This document shows, in pieces, positions 1 through 6,093 of a stretch of DNA of 6,093 nt; the stretch's first letter is position 1; each line of letters begins with the position of its first letter. A program made the translations under genes and the position numbers. The stretch covers positions 5,602 to 11,694 of the forward strand of contig MGQN01000046.1 in NCBI GenBank assembly GCA_001797845.1. The letters run 5' to 3'. The notes beneath the pieces are model-generated. The model searched no databases. It saw only the letters and a program-made list of their open reading frames with translations, and was not told the DNA's origin. The stretch comes from Deltaproteobacteria bacterium RBG_16_44_11 (GTDB lineage Bacteria; Desulfobacterota; Syntrophia; Syntrophales; Smithellaceae).

Positions 1-884
1 CGGTGCCGCAGTCTAATATTTTAAACGGCGGACAGCATGCCGACAACAATGTGGACATTCAGGAGTTTATGATTATGCCCGTGGGCGCGCCCAATTTTAA
101 AGAAGGCATCCGCATGAACTCGGAAATTTTTCACTGCCTAAAAGCAGTGCTCAAAGGCAAAGGTTATAATACCTCCGTCGGCGATGAAGGAGGCTTTGCT
201 CCTAATTTGAAATCCAACGAAGAAGCTCTCTCGCTCATTATGACCGCCATCGAAAAAGCAAACTATCGTCCGGGACAAGACATCATGATCGCGCTGGATT
301 CAGCGGCCAGTTCCTTTTTCTCCAAGGGCAAGTATATTTTGTCCGCGGAAAAGAAACCGCAAAAATCCGCGGAAGAAATGGTCAGGTTCTACGCCGAACT
401 TGTTCAAAAATATCCGATTATCTCCCTGGAAGACGGACTGGCGGAAGACGACTGGACCGGCTGGAAGCTTTTAACCGATGAACTCGGCTCTAAGATACAA
501 ATTGTCGGCGATGATATTTTTGTCACAAATAAAAAGCGGCTCGAAAAAGGCATCTCTTTGGGTGTGGCCAATTCCGTTTTGATTAAACTCAACCAAATCG
601 GAACGCTGACAGAAACGCTGGAGACGATTGAACGCGCCAAAGAAGCGGGCTATACTTGCGTGGTTTCTCACCGCTCCGGAGAAACGGAAGATACCTTCAT
701 GGCCGATGTCACCGTTGCCGCCAATTGCGGCCAGATTAAAAGCGGCTCGGTTTCCCGTTCGGAGCGACTGGCTAAATACAATCAGCTTTTGCGCATTGAA
801 GAAGAGCTGGGCGACGCCGCAAATTACCGCGGCAAGGCGGCTTTCTACAGCATCAAACAAAAGCCGAAGGCAATAAAGAAATAA
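1..884 (+). CDS. eno: Enolase (phosphopyruvate hydratase), 5'-truncated by the window edge
   Basis: Enolase interconverts 2-phosphoglycerate and phosphoenolpyruvate in glycolysis and gluconeogenesis; it is cytoplasmic and Mg-dependent. The gene runs in from the left. The GTG at position 3 is an internal Val (context P-V-P-Q-S-N-I-L-N-G-G), not a start. The 293 visible residues match the protein from about residue 147 of the E. coli enzyme, so the full length would be near 440, normal for the family. All catalytic positions in this part are present (fragment numbering): Glu62 in DEGGF, Mg ligands Asp99, Glu143 (LEDG) and Asp170 (VGDD), catalytic Lys195 within the signature VLIKLNQIGTLTET (192-205), the SHRSGE loop at 222-227, and Lys246. 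A mild oddity is AASSF (101-105) where many enolases have AASEF. The gene ends in TAA and converges on the minus-strand operon. Confidence 0.97.
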   Translation, partial: VPQSNILNGGQHADNNVDIQEFMIMPVGAPNFKEGIRMNSEIFHCLKAVLKGKGYNTSVGDEGGFAPNLKSNEEALSLIMTAIEKANYRPGQDIMIALDSAASSFFSKGKYILSAEKKPQKSAEEMVRFYAELVQKYPIISLEDGLAEDDWTGWKLLTDELGSKIQIVGDDIFVTNKKRLEKGISLGVANSVLIKLNQIGTLTETLETIERAKEAGYTCVVSHRSGETEDTFMADVTVAANCGQIKSGSVSRSERLAKYNQLLRIEEELGDAANYRGKAAFYSIKQKPKAIKK

Positions 885-905
885 TTAATTAAGAATTTAT
901 TACAA

Positions 906-943
906 TAAACGGGTTGATCTTTTGTAAAGTGCCAGCCCGTTTA
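906..943. terminator. Hairpin between convergent genes, probable bidirectional terminator
   Basis: An 11-base-pair stem (906-916 with 933-943; TAAACGGGTTG against CAGCCCGTTTA, one G-T wobble) carries a second 4-base-pair stem inside its loop (CTTT 919-922 with AAAG 926-929, three-base loop). It starts 21 bases after the eno stop and lies just past the end of the minus-strand operon, where a shared terminator would be expected. No long T run follows on the plus strand (next bases CGTTTAAACAG). On the minus strand the following bases are moderately T-rich. Termination is therefore inferred from the stem and its placement, and it may be imperfect in the plus direction. Confidence 0.6.
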
Positions 944-973
944 CGTTTAAACAGTATTTCGCCGTAATTTATT

Positions 974-1087
974 CTAATTATCGTTGAGCTTGACAATCTC
1001 TTTTTTCAAATATTCAATTTTTTCCTTCATTTTCGGTCGGCGGTCTTTTTCCAGCTCGGCACGGAGCTTTTGTCTCGCGTATTCTCA
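974..1087 (-). other. In-frame continuation of the small membrane/coiled-coil gene beyond a TGA
   Basis: Reading on in the same frame past the TGA at 1087-1085 gives 36 uninterrupted codons, starting EYARQKLRAELEKD and ending KKEIVKLNDN, then a TAG at 976-974. The tail is rich in Lys, Glu, Arg and Leu, and looks like the same helical, coiled-coil material as the segment before the TGA. The parsimonious reading is that this was the original C-terminus of a 130-residue protein. It was then cut off by one substitution, for example from TGG (Trp) or CGA (Arg), or by a base-call error. UGA readthrough or recoding as selenocysteine is possible but unsupported: the protein has no Cys and no redox-type motif around the site. 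The rest of the stretch between eno and this tail (885-973) holds only the hairpin at 906-943. Confidence 0.55.
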
Positions 1088-1366
1088 GGCAGGGGGATTC
1101 GCTTCAGCGTCTGCCCGCCATTCTTCGTAGCGTTTAAGATTTCCTTTTTCCACCGATAATTCCAGATTCAAAGCCGCTACTTTTTCCCTTATCCCCTCAT
1201 CCTTTTCCTGGGGGCTCAGCGGTGTAATCAGGGCAATAATTTTTTGCAAAAATGTAGCGCTTTCATCTTCCACCACAAAGTCTTTCTTTACATATCCCAT
1301 GGAAATAAGCGCAAAATATATCGCGTAGGCAATCAACAAAATAAATATAAATTTTTTAAAACTCAT
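1085..1366 (-). CDS. Small membrane-anchored coiled-coil protein of unknown function, possibly truncated
   Basis: I do not recognise this family. From the ATG at 1366 it encodes 93 residues up to a TGA. Residues 6-26 are a single hydrophobic segment (FIFILLIAYAIYFALISMGYV) flanked by Lys pairs, which suggests a membrane anchor or uncleaved signal anchor. Residues 51-90 are charged and helix-prone (for example EKVAALNLELSVEKGNLKRYEEW), as in a coiled coil. The ATG was preferred over a TTG nine bases upstream because an AAAGG lies nine bases before it. The gene follows plsB by 51 bases on the same strand and is probably last in the operon. The frame stays open beyond the TGA for another 36 codons, so the functional ancestor was probably 130 residues, and this copy may be a recent pseudogene. 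It could be a minor envelope or scaffold protein, but nothing in the sequence fixes a role. Confidence 0.6.
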   Translation of the reverse strand: MSFKKFIFILLIAYAIYFALISMGYVKKDFVVEDESATFLQKIIALITPLSPQEKDEGIREKVAALNLELSVEKGNLKRYEEWRADAEANPPA

Positions 1367-1375
1367 ATTTATCAA

Positions 1376-1380
1376 CCTTT
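1376..1380 (-). promoter_or_regulatory. Ribosome binding site of the small membrane protein gene
   Basis: On the minus strand this reads AAAGG, nine bases before the ATG at 1366. It overlaps nothing coding and decides in favour of that ATG over the TTG at 1375, which would directly abut the site and leave no spacer. Confidence 0.55.
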
Positions 1381-1406
1381 CATGTCATGTGTTCATGATT
1401 AACATG
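1381..1406. repeat. CATG-rich imperfect inverted repeat between plsB and the small gene
   Basis: Four copies of CATG occur in 26 bases, starting at 1381, 1386, 1394 and 1403. They can fold with an outer pair CATGT (1381-1385) with ACATG (1402-1406) and an inner pair CATG (1386-1389) with CATG (1394-1397), leaving ATTA-type bases bulged. The structure sits between the plsB stop and the ribosome binding site of the next gene. It could affect RNA stability or translation there, but the stems are short and AT-containing, so it may be chance. Confidence 0.3.
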
Positions 1407-1417
1407 CAAATATTTTT

Positions 1418-4042
1418 CTACATCAGCTTGAATAACCGGCGGCGCAAAACCTCCATTTCCGCCCTGTTTTCCGTCAAAGCGTAAGAGATTTCTTTTTTGC
1501 CGCCTTTTTCTTCTTTTACAATTGCGGTTATAAGTTCCGCTTCTTCGAGAAATATTATGACATTGACGTAATTTGATTGAGAGAGTGCTTCTGAGCGTAA
1601 AACTTCGCCCTTACGGTAGAGCCTGTCACCAAGAACTCTTATTCTTTTCAACCAATCCTTTTCTTCCAGAGGCTTTTTCTTTAAATACGAACAGCTTCTA
1701 ATGACCACCCAGTATGCTTCCAAATAATTGTGGATTAAGCCGGCGAAAGGTTTCAATTTCATCTGGCCTCTTCCTTTTAGTTCTATCCATACCTCGTTTT
1801 CGCGCTCTTCAGGCTTGATCATTTTTCTATTATACAAATAGGCCAGCACGTTATTCACTTCATCGACATCATCTTTTGTCTCTTCAAAAATAAATTCATT
1901 CCATAAAAGCCTTTTGAGAAACTTATAATCCCCCATGATCCGGCCCAGCGACATGGCATCTTCATTACTTCTGACCATGGAAGTAGCTACAAAACTCAAA
2001 GGCACAAAGAAATGCAATATATTATTTTTATAATACTCCAAATAGAGTCTCTTTTCGTCATCCAGCGAATAAACAACCTCTTGCATTTCTTCCGCTTCGT
2101 CTTCTTCTGCTTCAATTTTTGTGAGAATATCAGATTGTGTAAAGATATTAAGCGCTTCCGCTATTGCTTTTTCCCGGTGGGCAAAAGTCGCGGTGAATCT
2201 GACTTTTTTCATTGTAAGATATTCATAGAATTCAATTAAAACATCCATTAACTCATCGTGAGATATTCCCCTGCGCTCATGACTCAAAATTACGGCGGCA
2301 ACAAGAGATAAAGGCGTAACCACGGAGACCTTATTAATTTCCAGAACTATTTCATAACCGATTCTTCGATAAAGACTTTGCCGTTCATCAAGCGTCATTT
2401 GTTCGATTTGCTTTTCTTGCGCTTCCAAATAATCCTTCATAATAATCGGTTCGCCTATATTTATATAAACACGACCAAAGCGCTTGCGTAGTATTCTGCT
2501 GGTTTTAATTATCTCGGCTGTATTGTCCGAAGACTTGGGCGCTCCGGCCAATTCTTTGAGATATGATTTTTCTTCGATGACACGGTCGTAACCGATATAA
2601 ACGGGAACGGCGGCAAAATTATCACAGTATTTTTCCTGATAAGCCTGAATAATCATGGAAAGAAGACCATACTTGGGCATAACCATTTTGCCGGTACGGC
2701 TACGGCCGCCTTCAATAAAAAATTCCAAAGGCAAACCTTCACGCAGCAGTATAGCAATATACTTTGCCAGCACTTCGGCATAAACTTCGTTGCCCCTAAA
2801 GCCACGCCGCAGAAAAAAAGCGGTGGACCTGCGAAAAATATAACCCATCGGGAAAAAAGATAAATTAATGCCGGCGGCAATAAAAGGCAGTTGGAGATTA
2901 TTTATATATAATACGTAAGAAAACAAAAGATAATCAGTATGTGAACGATGGCAGGGAATAACCACAAAAGGCATTTTCTTGGAAATATTTCTTAGTTTGA
3001 CCAAGCCCTCCTGATCAATCATCAGACCATCATAAATATTGTTCCACAACCAGGAAAGGCCCTTTAACCAAAGCTGAATAAATGTTTCATTATAATCGGC
3101 GGCAATTTCCTCAAGATACCGGCGGGCTTCTTTTTCCACCGCAGCCACGGTCGTTTTTTCTTTTACTGCATAATCGTCAATAAATTGTTTTAGTTTTATA
3201 TCACTTAAAACCATCTCGATGAGTTCTGCGCGTGACTTCAAAACCGGTCCAACCACAGTGGTTTTTTCCCTGTCAATGCGGTCAATCAGTTCGCCGCGTA
3301 GTTCGTGAACAATCGCTTCCTGAGGACGATTATTACTTTTACTTAAATATTCGGATAAATTAACGGATTCCGCCGGAATAACAAAGGCCTTGCTGGAATA
3401 GCGCATGAAAGTAATCAAACGGCGCAAAGCTCCCGTATGCTCCGTTTGTCCGAAGAGGATATTAATCGGACTTTCGTCTTCTTTTTCCCGTCTGCGGCCG
3501 TAGGAAACTAAAACCGGCACAATATAAATCGGGAAATCAACCGTTTTCTGCACATTAATTAAGCTTGCTATCCCGCTTTCGGCCGATCTGCTTTCAATGA
3601 ATTCAGACTCGCCTAAATGTATAACAATGCTGTTTTTGCCGGCAATTATGCGTTCAAGGTATGATAGCTTGCCTAACCATGCTTTTAGTTTTCTCCCGAA
3701 GCGGCGTAAAAAAGAAGCCCACAGATATTTCATCATCTCCGGCAGTGGCTGCCAAAAAGACATATTCATCCCATGGCAATATACCGGCTGCGAAAGTCCT
3801 TTTCGGCCCGTTACTTCATAAACAATGAGGCTGTTGAGCTTACTCCTTTGTTTTATGGCGTAAACCACAAGTCCCTGTGTGGAGAGTTTTTTAATATCTT
3901 CTACATATTCGTCGGCAATGGAAATCCGTGAAAGGAATATTTTTGCCAGATGAAAACGCAAGAAATCTTGCTTGGCGTAAATGCGTCCGGAATAATATTT
4001 CATATCCAGATATTGTTTTGCCTTTTTGATTTTATTCATCAT
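1418..4042 (-). CDS. plsB: Glycerol-3-phosphate 1-O-acyltransferase PlsB
   Basis: PlsB transfers an acyl group from acyl-ACP or acyl-CoA to the sn-1 position of glycerol-3-phosphate, the first committed step to phosphatidic acid and membrane phospholipids; it acts at the inner face of the cytoplasmic membrane. The acyltransferase blocks appear in order: motif I HRSHTDYLL with His365 and Asp370 as the catalytic HX4D pair; motif II around GYIFRRSTAFFLRR (400-413); motif III EGGRSRTGK (444-452); motif IV VPVYIGYDRV (479-488). Downstream, VYINIGEPI (525-533) is also typical of PlsB. At 874 residues it is somewhat longer than the E. coli protein (about 807), with long N- and C-terminal regions and an acidic patch near 643-655. 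The first of two tandem ATGs fits an AAAGAG eight bases upstream. It follows ptsI by 72 bases. The ether-lipid enzyme DHAP acyltransferase is related, but the HRSHTDYLLFSY block fits PlsB better. Confidence 0.93.
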   Translation of the reverse strand: MMNKIKKAKQYLDMKYYSGRIYAKQDFLRFHLAKIFLSRISIADEYVEDIKKLSTQGLVVYAIKQRSKLNSLIVYEVTGRKGLSQPVYCHGMNMSFWQPLPEMMKYLWASFLRRFGRKLKAWLGKLSYLERIIAGKNSIVIHLGESEFIESRSAESGIASLINVQKTVDFPIYIVPVLVSYGRRREKEDESPINILFGQTEHTGALRRLITFMRYSSKAFVIPAESVNLSEYLSKSNNRPQEAIVHELRGELIDRIDREKTTVVGPVLKSRAELIEMVLSDIKLKQFIDDYAVKEKTTVAAVEKEARRYLEEIAADYNETFIQLWLKGLSWLWNNIYDGLMIDQEGLVKLRNISKKMPFVVIPCHRSHTDYLLFSYVLYINNLQLPFIAAGINLSFFPMGYIFRRSTAFFLRRGFRGNEVYAEVLAKYIAILLREGLPLEFFIEGGRSRTGKMVMPKYGLLSMIIQAYQEKYCDNFAAVPVYIGYDRVIEEKSYLKELAGAPKSSDNTAEIIKTSRILRKRFGRVYINIGEPIIMKDYLEAQEKQIEQMTLDERQSLYRRIGYEIVLEINKVSVVTPLSLVAAVILSHERRGISHDELMDVLIEFYEYLTMKKVRFTATFAHREKAIAEALNIFTQSDILTKIEAEEDEAEEMQEVVYSLDDEKRLYLEYYKNNILHFFVPLSFVATSMVRSNEDAMSLGRIMGDYKFLKRLLWNEFIFEETKDDVDEVNNVLAYLYNRKMIKPEERENEVWIELKGRGQMKLKPFAGLIHNYLEAYWVVIRSCSYLKKKPLEEKDWLKRIRVLGDRLYRKGEVLRSEALSQSNYVNVIIFLEEAELITAIVKEEKGGKKEISYALTENRAEMEVLRRRLFKLM

Positions 4043-4090
4043 AAATAAAGCTCTTTACGATAAGCTATGGTAAAAATTTGCGCTTTCTTT

Positions 4091-4118
4091 AGCATATAAT
4101 TTATATAACAGCAGTTAA
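4091..4118 (-). promoter_or_regulatory. Weak candidate internal promoter ahead of plsB
   Basis: On the minus strand TTAACT (4118-4113) and TATGCT (4096-4091) are separated by 16 bases, each matching four of six bases of the sigma-70 consensus. The pair overlaps the ptsI stop codon and lies in the AT-rich 72-base gap before plsB, so it could give plsB some expression independent of ptsHI. AT-rich spacers often produce such matches by chance, so this is only a suggestion. Confidence 0.2.
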
Positions 4119-5947
4119 CGGTTAATTTTTCCCGCGGGCTTTTTTCTATTGTTTGTGAGCAATGCCTGATCTTCTTCCTTTTGAAATTCATCGGGAAAAC
4201 GTTTTGTCATGTAATCTTGCACATAAGCACGCACTTCCGTTGCTGTGTTAAAGGTAAGAGCTTTTTCCAGTAATAACTTAGATTCTTTAACACTTGCTTC
4301 ACGTATGACGCGCTTAATTCGCGGAATGGCCAGGTGGTTCATGCTTAATTCATCCAACTGCAGCCCCAGAAGAATCAATGCGTATAAGGGATCTCCGGCC
4401 ATTTCACCGCACATCGCCACGCGAATATGCGCATGATGAGCTGCGTCCACGACTCTTTTTATCATTCTTAAGATTGCCGGATGCAGCGGCTCAGACAAAT
4501 AAGTCAGGCGCTCGTTAGCCCGGTCAATGGCCAGAGCATATTGAGTTAAATCGTTCGTGCCAATGCTGAAAAAATCAACTTCCTGCGCCAGTTGATCGGC
4601 AATTTCAACTGCGGCGGGGACTTCAATCATGGCGCCTATTTCCATCTTCGCGGCAATTTTCGCGCCTTGCGCCAAAAGCTCTTGGCGGGTTTCTTCCATT
4701 AATTTTTTCGCTTCGCGAATTTCCTCTATGCCCGAAATCATCGGGAAAAGAATCTTCACTTTTCCTACCGCACCGGCGCGCCAAATGGCTCTTAGTTGCG
4801 TTTTGAAAAGTTCAACTTCCTTCAGGCAAAAGCGAATAGCCCGCAACCCCATTTGCGGATTTAGCTCTTTGACATGTTTTTGATCGGGAGCAAGTTTATC
4901 ACCGCCCAGATCAAATGTTCGAATCGTCGACCAAAGCAAATCTTTGGCACTGACGACCTGCAAATAGTTATTGAAGTGGTCTTCTTCCGAAGGTAAATCG
5001 TGGCGGCTGATATACATAAACTCCGTCCGGTAAAGTCCGATATACTCCGCGCCATGCGTGATTGCCGAAGGTATTTCTTCAACAAACTCAATATTTCCAC
5101 CCACTTGTACAAGATAATTATCGGTAGTAACGGCCGGCAGTTTCGCATATTTCATATACACATCATCAGCCGCCGCATAGTGGAGCTTTTTCTCTTCGTA
5201 TCTTTTTATCATTTCCGGATAGGGATTAACAATCACCATACCGGAAATTCCATCGACAATTACTTCATCTCCCGTCTTCACCAGATGAGTAATATTACCC
5301 AGGCCGGCCACCGCAGGTAATTCCATAGCGCGGGAAACAATGGCTGTGTGTGAAGTACGGCCGCCGATATCGGTGGCAAAGCCGATAACTTTATCCATTT
5401 TCATTTGCGCCGTGTCGGCCGGAGAAAGATCCGACGCGATAACAATTACTTCGCCGCCGATTTCCAGTACAATTTCTTTTTTTTCACCGGAAAGGTTGCG
5501 CAAAATTCTTTGGACAACATATTGGATATCACTGATGCGGTCGCGTATATAAGCATCGCCGACTCCCTCAAAGATTTGCTTATAGTGGTCAAGCGTCAAA
5601 CGCACCGCCCATTCCGCGTTGATGCCTAATCTGCTTATATATTTGACTGTACGGTTGCTGAATTTTTTATCTTTTAAAATCAGAACATGAACGTCAATGA
5701 TATACAGAGGTTCCGTAACTCTTGATTTTTTTAGCTTATCCCGAACTTCCAATAGTTGTTTTTCTGATTCTTTTAAGGCCTTTTTAAACCTCTGGATTTC
5801 TTTAGGAATAGACGAAGCTCTTTTAAGTTTATAAAATGAAATCTGGCTGTCCAGCGGATCAAAAAGATAAGCCTTGCCGATGACAACACCTGGCGAAACA
5901 CCTATTCCTTTAAGTGCGTATGTTTTTTTTGATTGTTCTGACGTCAT
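4115..5947 (-). CDS. ptsI: Phosphoenolpyruvate-protein phosphotransferase (PTS enzyme I)
   Basis: Enzyme I takes phosphate from phosphoenolpyruvate onto a histidine and passes it to HPr, the first step of the sugar phosphotransferase system; it is a cytoplasmic dimer. The order is: N-terminal start KGIGVSPGVVIGKAYLF (13-29), a helical HPr-binding region (about 45-155), the phosphohistidine domain with GGRTSHTAIVSR (195-206, active His200), and the PEP-binding barrel. The barrel shows GLYRTEF (Arg307), RTFDLGGDK (Arg343), IEVPAA (Glu442), GTNDLTQY (Asn465, Asp466), DRANE (Arg476) and MCGEMAGD (Cys513). All expected active-site residues are present, so the enzyme should be functional. At 610 residues it exceeds the usual 575 or so, mainly through a polar, Lys-rich C-terminal tail after about 585. 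The ATG is seven bases after the ptsH stop. The best Shine-Dalgarno (GGAG, 5963-5966) lies inside ptsH, a rather long 15 bases away, so translation may be coupled. Confidence 0.97.
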   Translation of the reverse strand: MTSEQSKKTYALKGIGVSPGVVIGKAYLFDPLDSQISFYKLKRASSIPKEIQRFKKALKESEKQLLEVRDKLKKSRVTEPLYIIDVHVLILKDKKFSNRTVKYISRLGINAEWAVRLTLDHYKQIFEGVGDAYIRDRISDIQYVVQRILRNLSGEKKEIVLEIGGEVIVIASDLSPADTAQMKMDKVIGFATDIGGRTSHTAIVSRAMELPAVAGLGNITHLVKTGDEVIVDGISGMVIVNPYPEMIKRYEEKKLHYAAADDVYMKYAKLPAVTTDNYLVQVGGNIEFVEEIPSAITHGAEYIGLYRTEFMYISRHDLPSEEDHFNNYLQVVSAKDLLWSTIRTFDLGGDKLAPDQKHVKELNPQMGLRAIRFCLKEVELFKTQLRAIWRAGAVGKVKILFPMISGIEEIREAKKLMEETRQELLAQGAKIAAKMEIGAMIEVPAAVEIADQLAQEVDFFSIGTNDLTQYALAIDRANERLTYLSEPLHPAILRMIKRVVDAAHHAHIRVAMCGEMAGDPLYALILLGLQLDELSMNHLAIPRIKRVIREASVKESKLLLEKALTFNTATEVRAYVQDYMTKRFPDEFQKEEDQALLTNNRKKPAGKINR

Positions 5948-5954
5948 TTATCGC

Positions 5955-6093
5955 TTATTCTTCTCCAAATTTATTTTCAATCAGATTTTCCAAGGCATCC
6001 ATGGCGGCTAGCGCGTCGACACCCTTGGCTTTCACCGTTAGTTCTCCGCCGAAGGGGCAGGCCAGCGTAAGGATACCCAGGATACTTTTGCCG
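5955..6093 (-). CDS. ptsH: Phosphocarrier protein HPr, C-terminal part
   Basis: HPr accepts phosphate from enzyme I on a histidine and hands it to sugar-specific EIIA domains or regulators. Only the last 45 residues are visible, starting GKSILGILTLACPFGGELTV and ending LENLIENKFGEE before a TAA; the 5' part, with the active His near residue 15, lies beyond the right edge. The fragment was found by reading the minus strand from the edge. It matches the second half of HPr: the KSILGILTL stretch is the helix around Ser46, followed by a strand (GELTVKAKG) and the final helix (DALAAMDALENLIENKF). The retained Ser in K-S-I-L-G is the site that HPr kinase/phosphorylase modifies in bacteria that have it, so such regulation is plausible; no kinase gene is in view. 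It is immediately followed by ptsI, as in most ptsHI operons. Confidence 0.93.
   Translation of the reverse strand, partial: GKSILGILTLACPFGGELTVKAKGVDALAAMDALENLIENKFGEE

Noticed and set aside
3..5. GTG as the start codon of eno
   Set aside because: The codon lies within the conserved enolase stretch P-V-P-x-x-N-I-L-N-G-G, and about 146 N-terminal residues would be missing. It is an internal Val.
471..860. 129-codon open frame antisense to eno
   Set aside because: It lies wholly opposite strongly conserved enolase codons, shows no recognisable domain, and is a by-product of eno codon use.
945..952. Perfect 8-base palindrome GTTTAAAC after the terminator hairpin
   Set aside because: A single short AT-rich palindrome, with no second copy or nearby promoter to suggest an operator.
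2653..2880. Overlapping minus-strand frame inside plsB with hydrophobic, Cys/Trp-rich translation
   Set aside because: It overlaps the conserved acyltransferase motifs II-III of plsB in another frame, so it is a shadow of that gene.
5000..5320. 106-codon plus-strand open frame opposite ptsI
   Set aside because: It is fully inside the conserved PEP-binding region of enzyme I, has a low-complexity His/Ile/Arg composition, and has no independent support.
1..6093. Reassignment of UGA to an amino acid across the genome
   Set aside because: ptsI, plsB and eno are full length or open with no internal TGA, and they end in TAA or TAG. A code using UGA as sense would be expected to place TGA inside long genes.

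Overview
This window shows ordinary bacterial housekeeping genes, read from two converging directions. The left edge holds the 3' two thirds of an enolase gene (eno, plus strand). Everything else reads leftward on the minus strand, in the order ptsH (3' part, at the right edge), ptsI, plsB and a small membrane-anchored, coiled-coil protein of unknown function. The two directions meet in a roughly 200-base spacer that contains a strong hairpin, probably a shared terminator.

The organism is probably a Gram-negative bacterium. A full-length PlsB acyltransferase is typical of proteobacteria and relatives. An HPr that keeps the regulatory serine region next to a single EI gene, with no sugar-specific permease in view, resembles Desulfobacterota (former Deltaproteobacteria) such as the Syntrophus/Smithella group. 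This assignment rests on gene style and context only and is tentative. The genetic code looks standard: the three large genes stop with TAA, TAG and TAA and have no internal TGA.

Layout: 1-884 eno (5' end outside the window); 906-943 convergent hairpin; 974-1366 small membrane/coiled-coil gene, interrupted by an in-frame TGA at 1085-1087; 1418-4042 plsB; 4115-5947 ptsI; 5955-6093 ptsH (5' end outside). The minus-strand genes are 7, 72 and 51 bases apart, so one transcript is likely.

The genes connect at phosphoenolpyruvate (PEP). Enolase makes it, and EI uses it to phosphorylate HPr for sugar uptake or regulation. PlsB starts phospholipid synthesis from glycerol-3-phosphate. That eno is regulated together with the opposing operon is not shown by the sequence.

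The observation most worth a second look is the small gene. Its reading frame continues past the TGA for 36 more charged, helix-forming codons to a TAG, which suggests a nonsense mutation, a sequence error or, less likely, UGA recoding. I found no CRISPR array, tRNA, rRNA, insertion sequence or novel multi-gene system.
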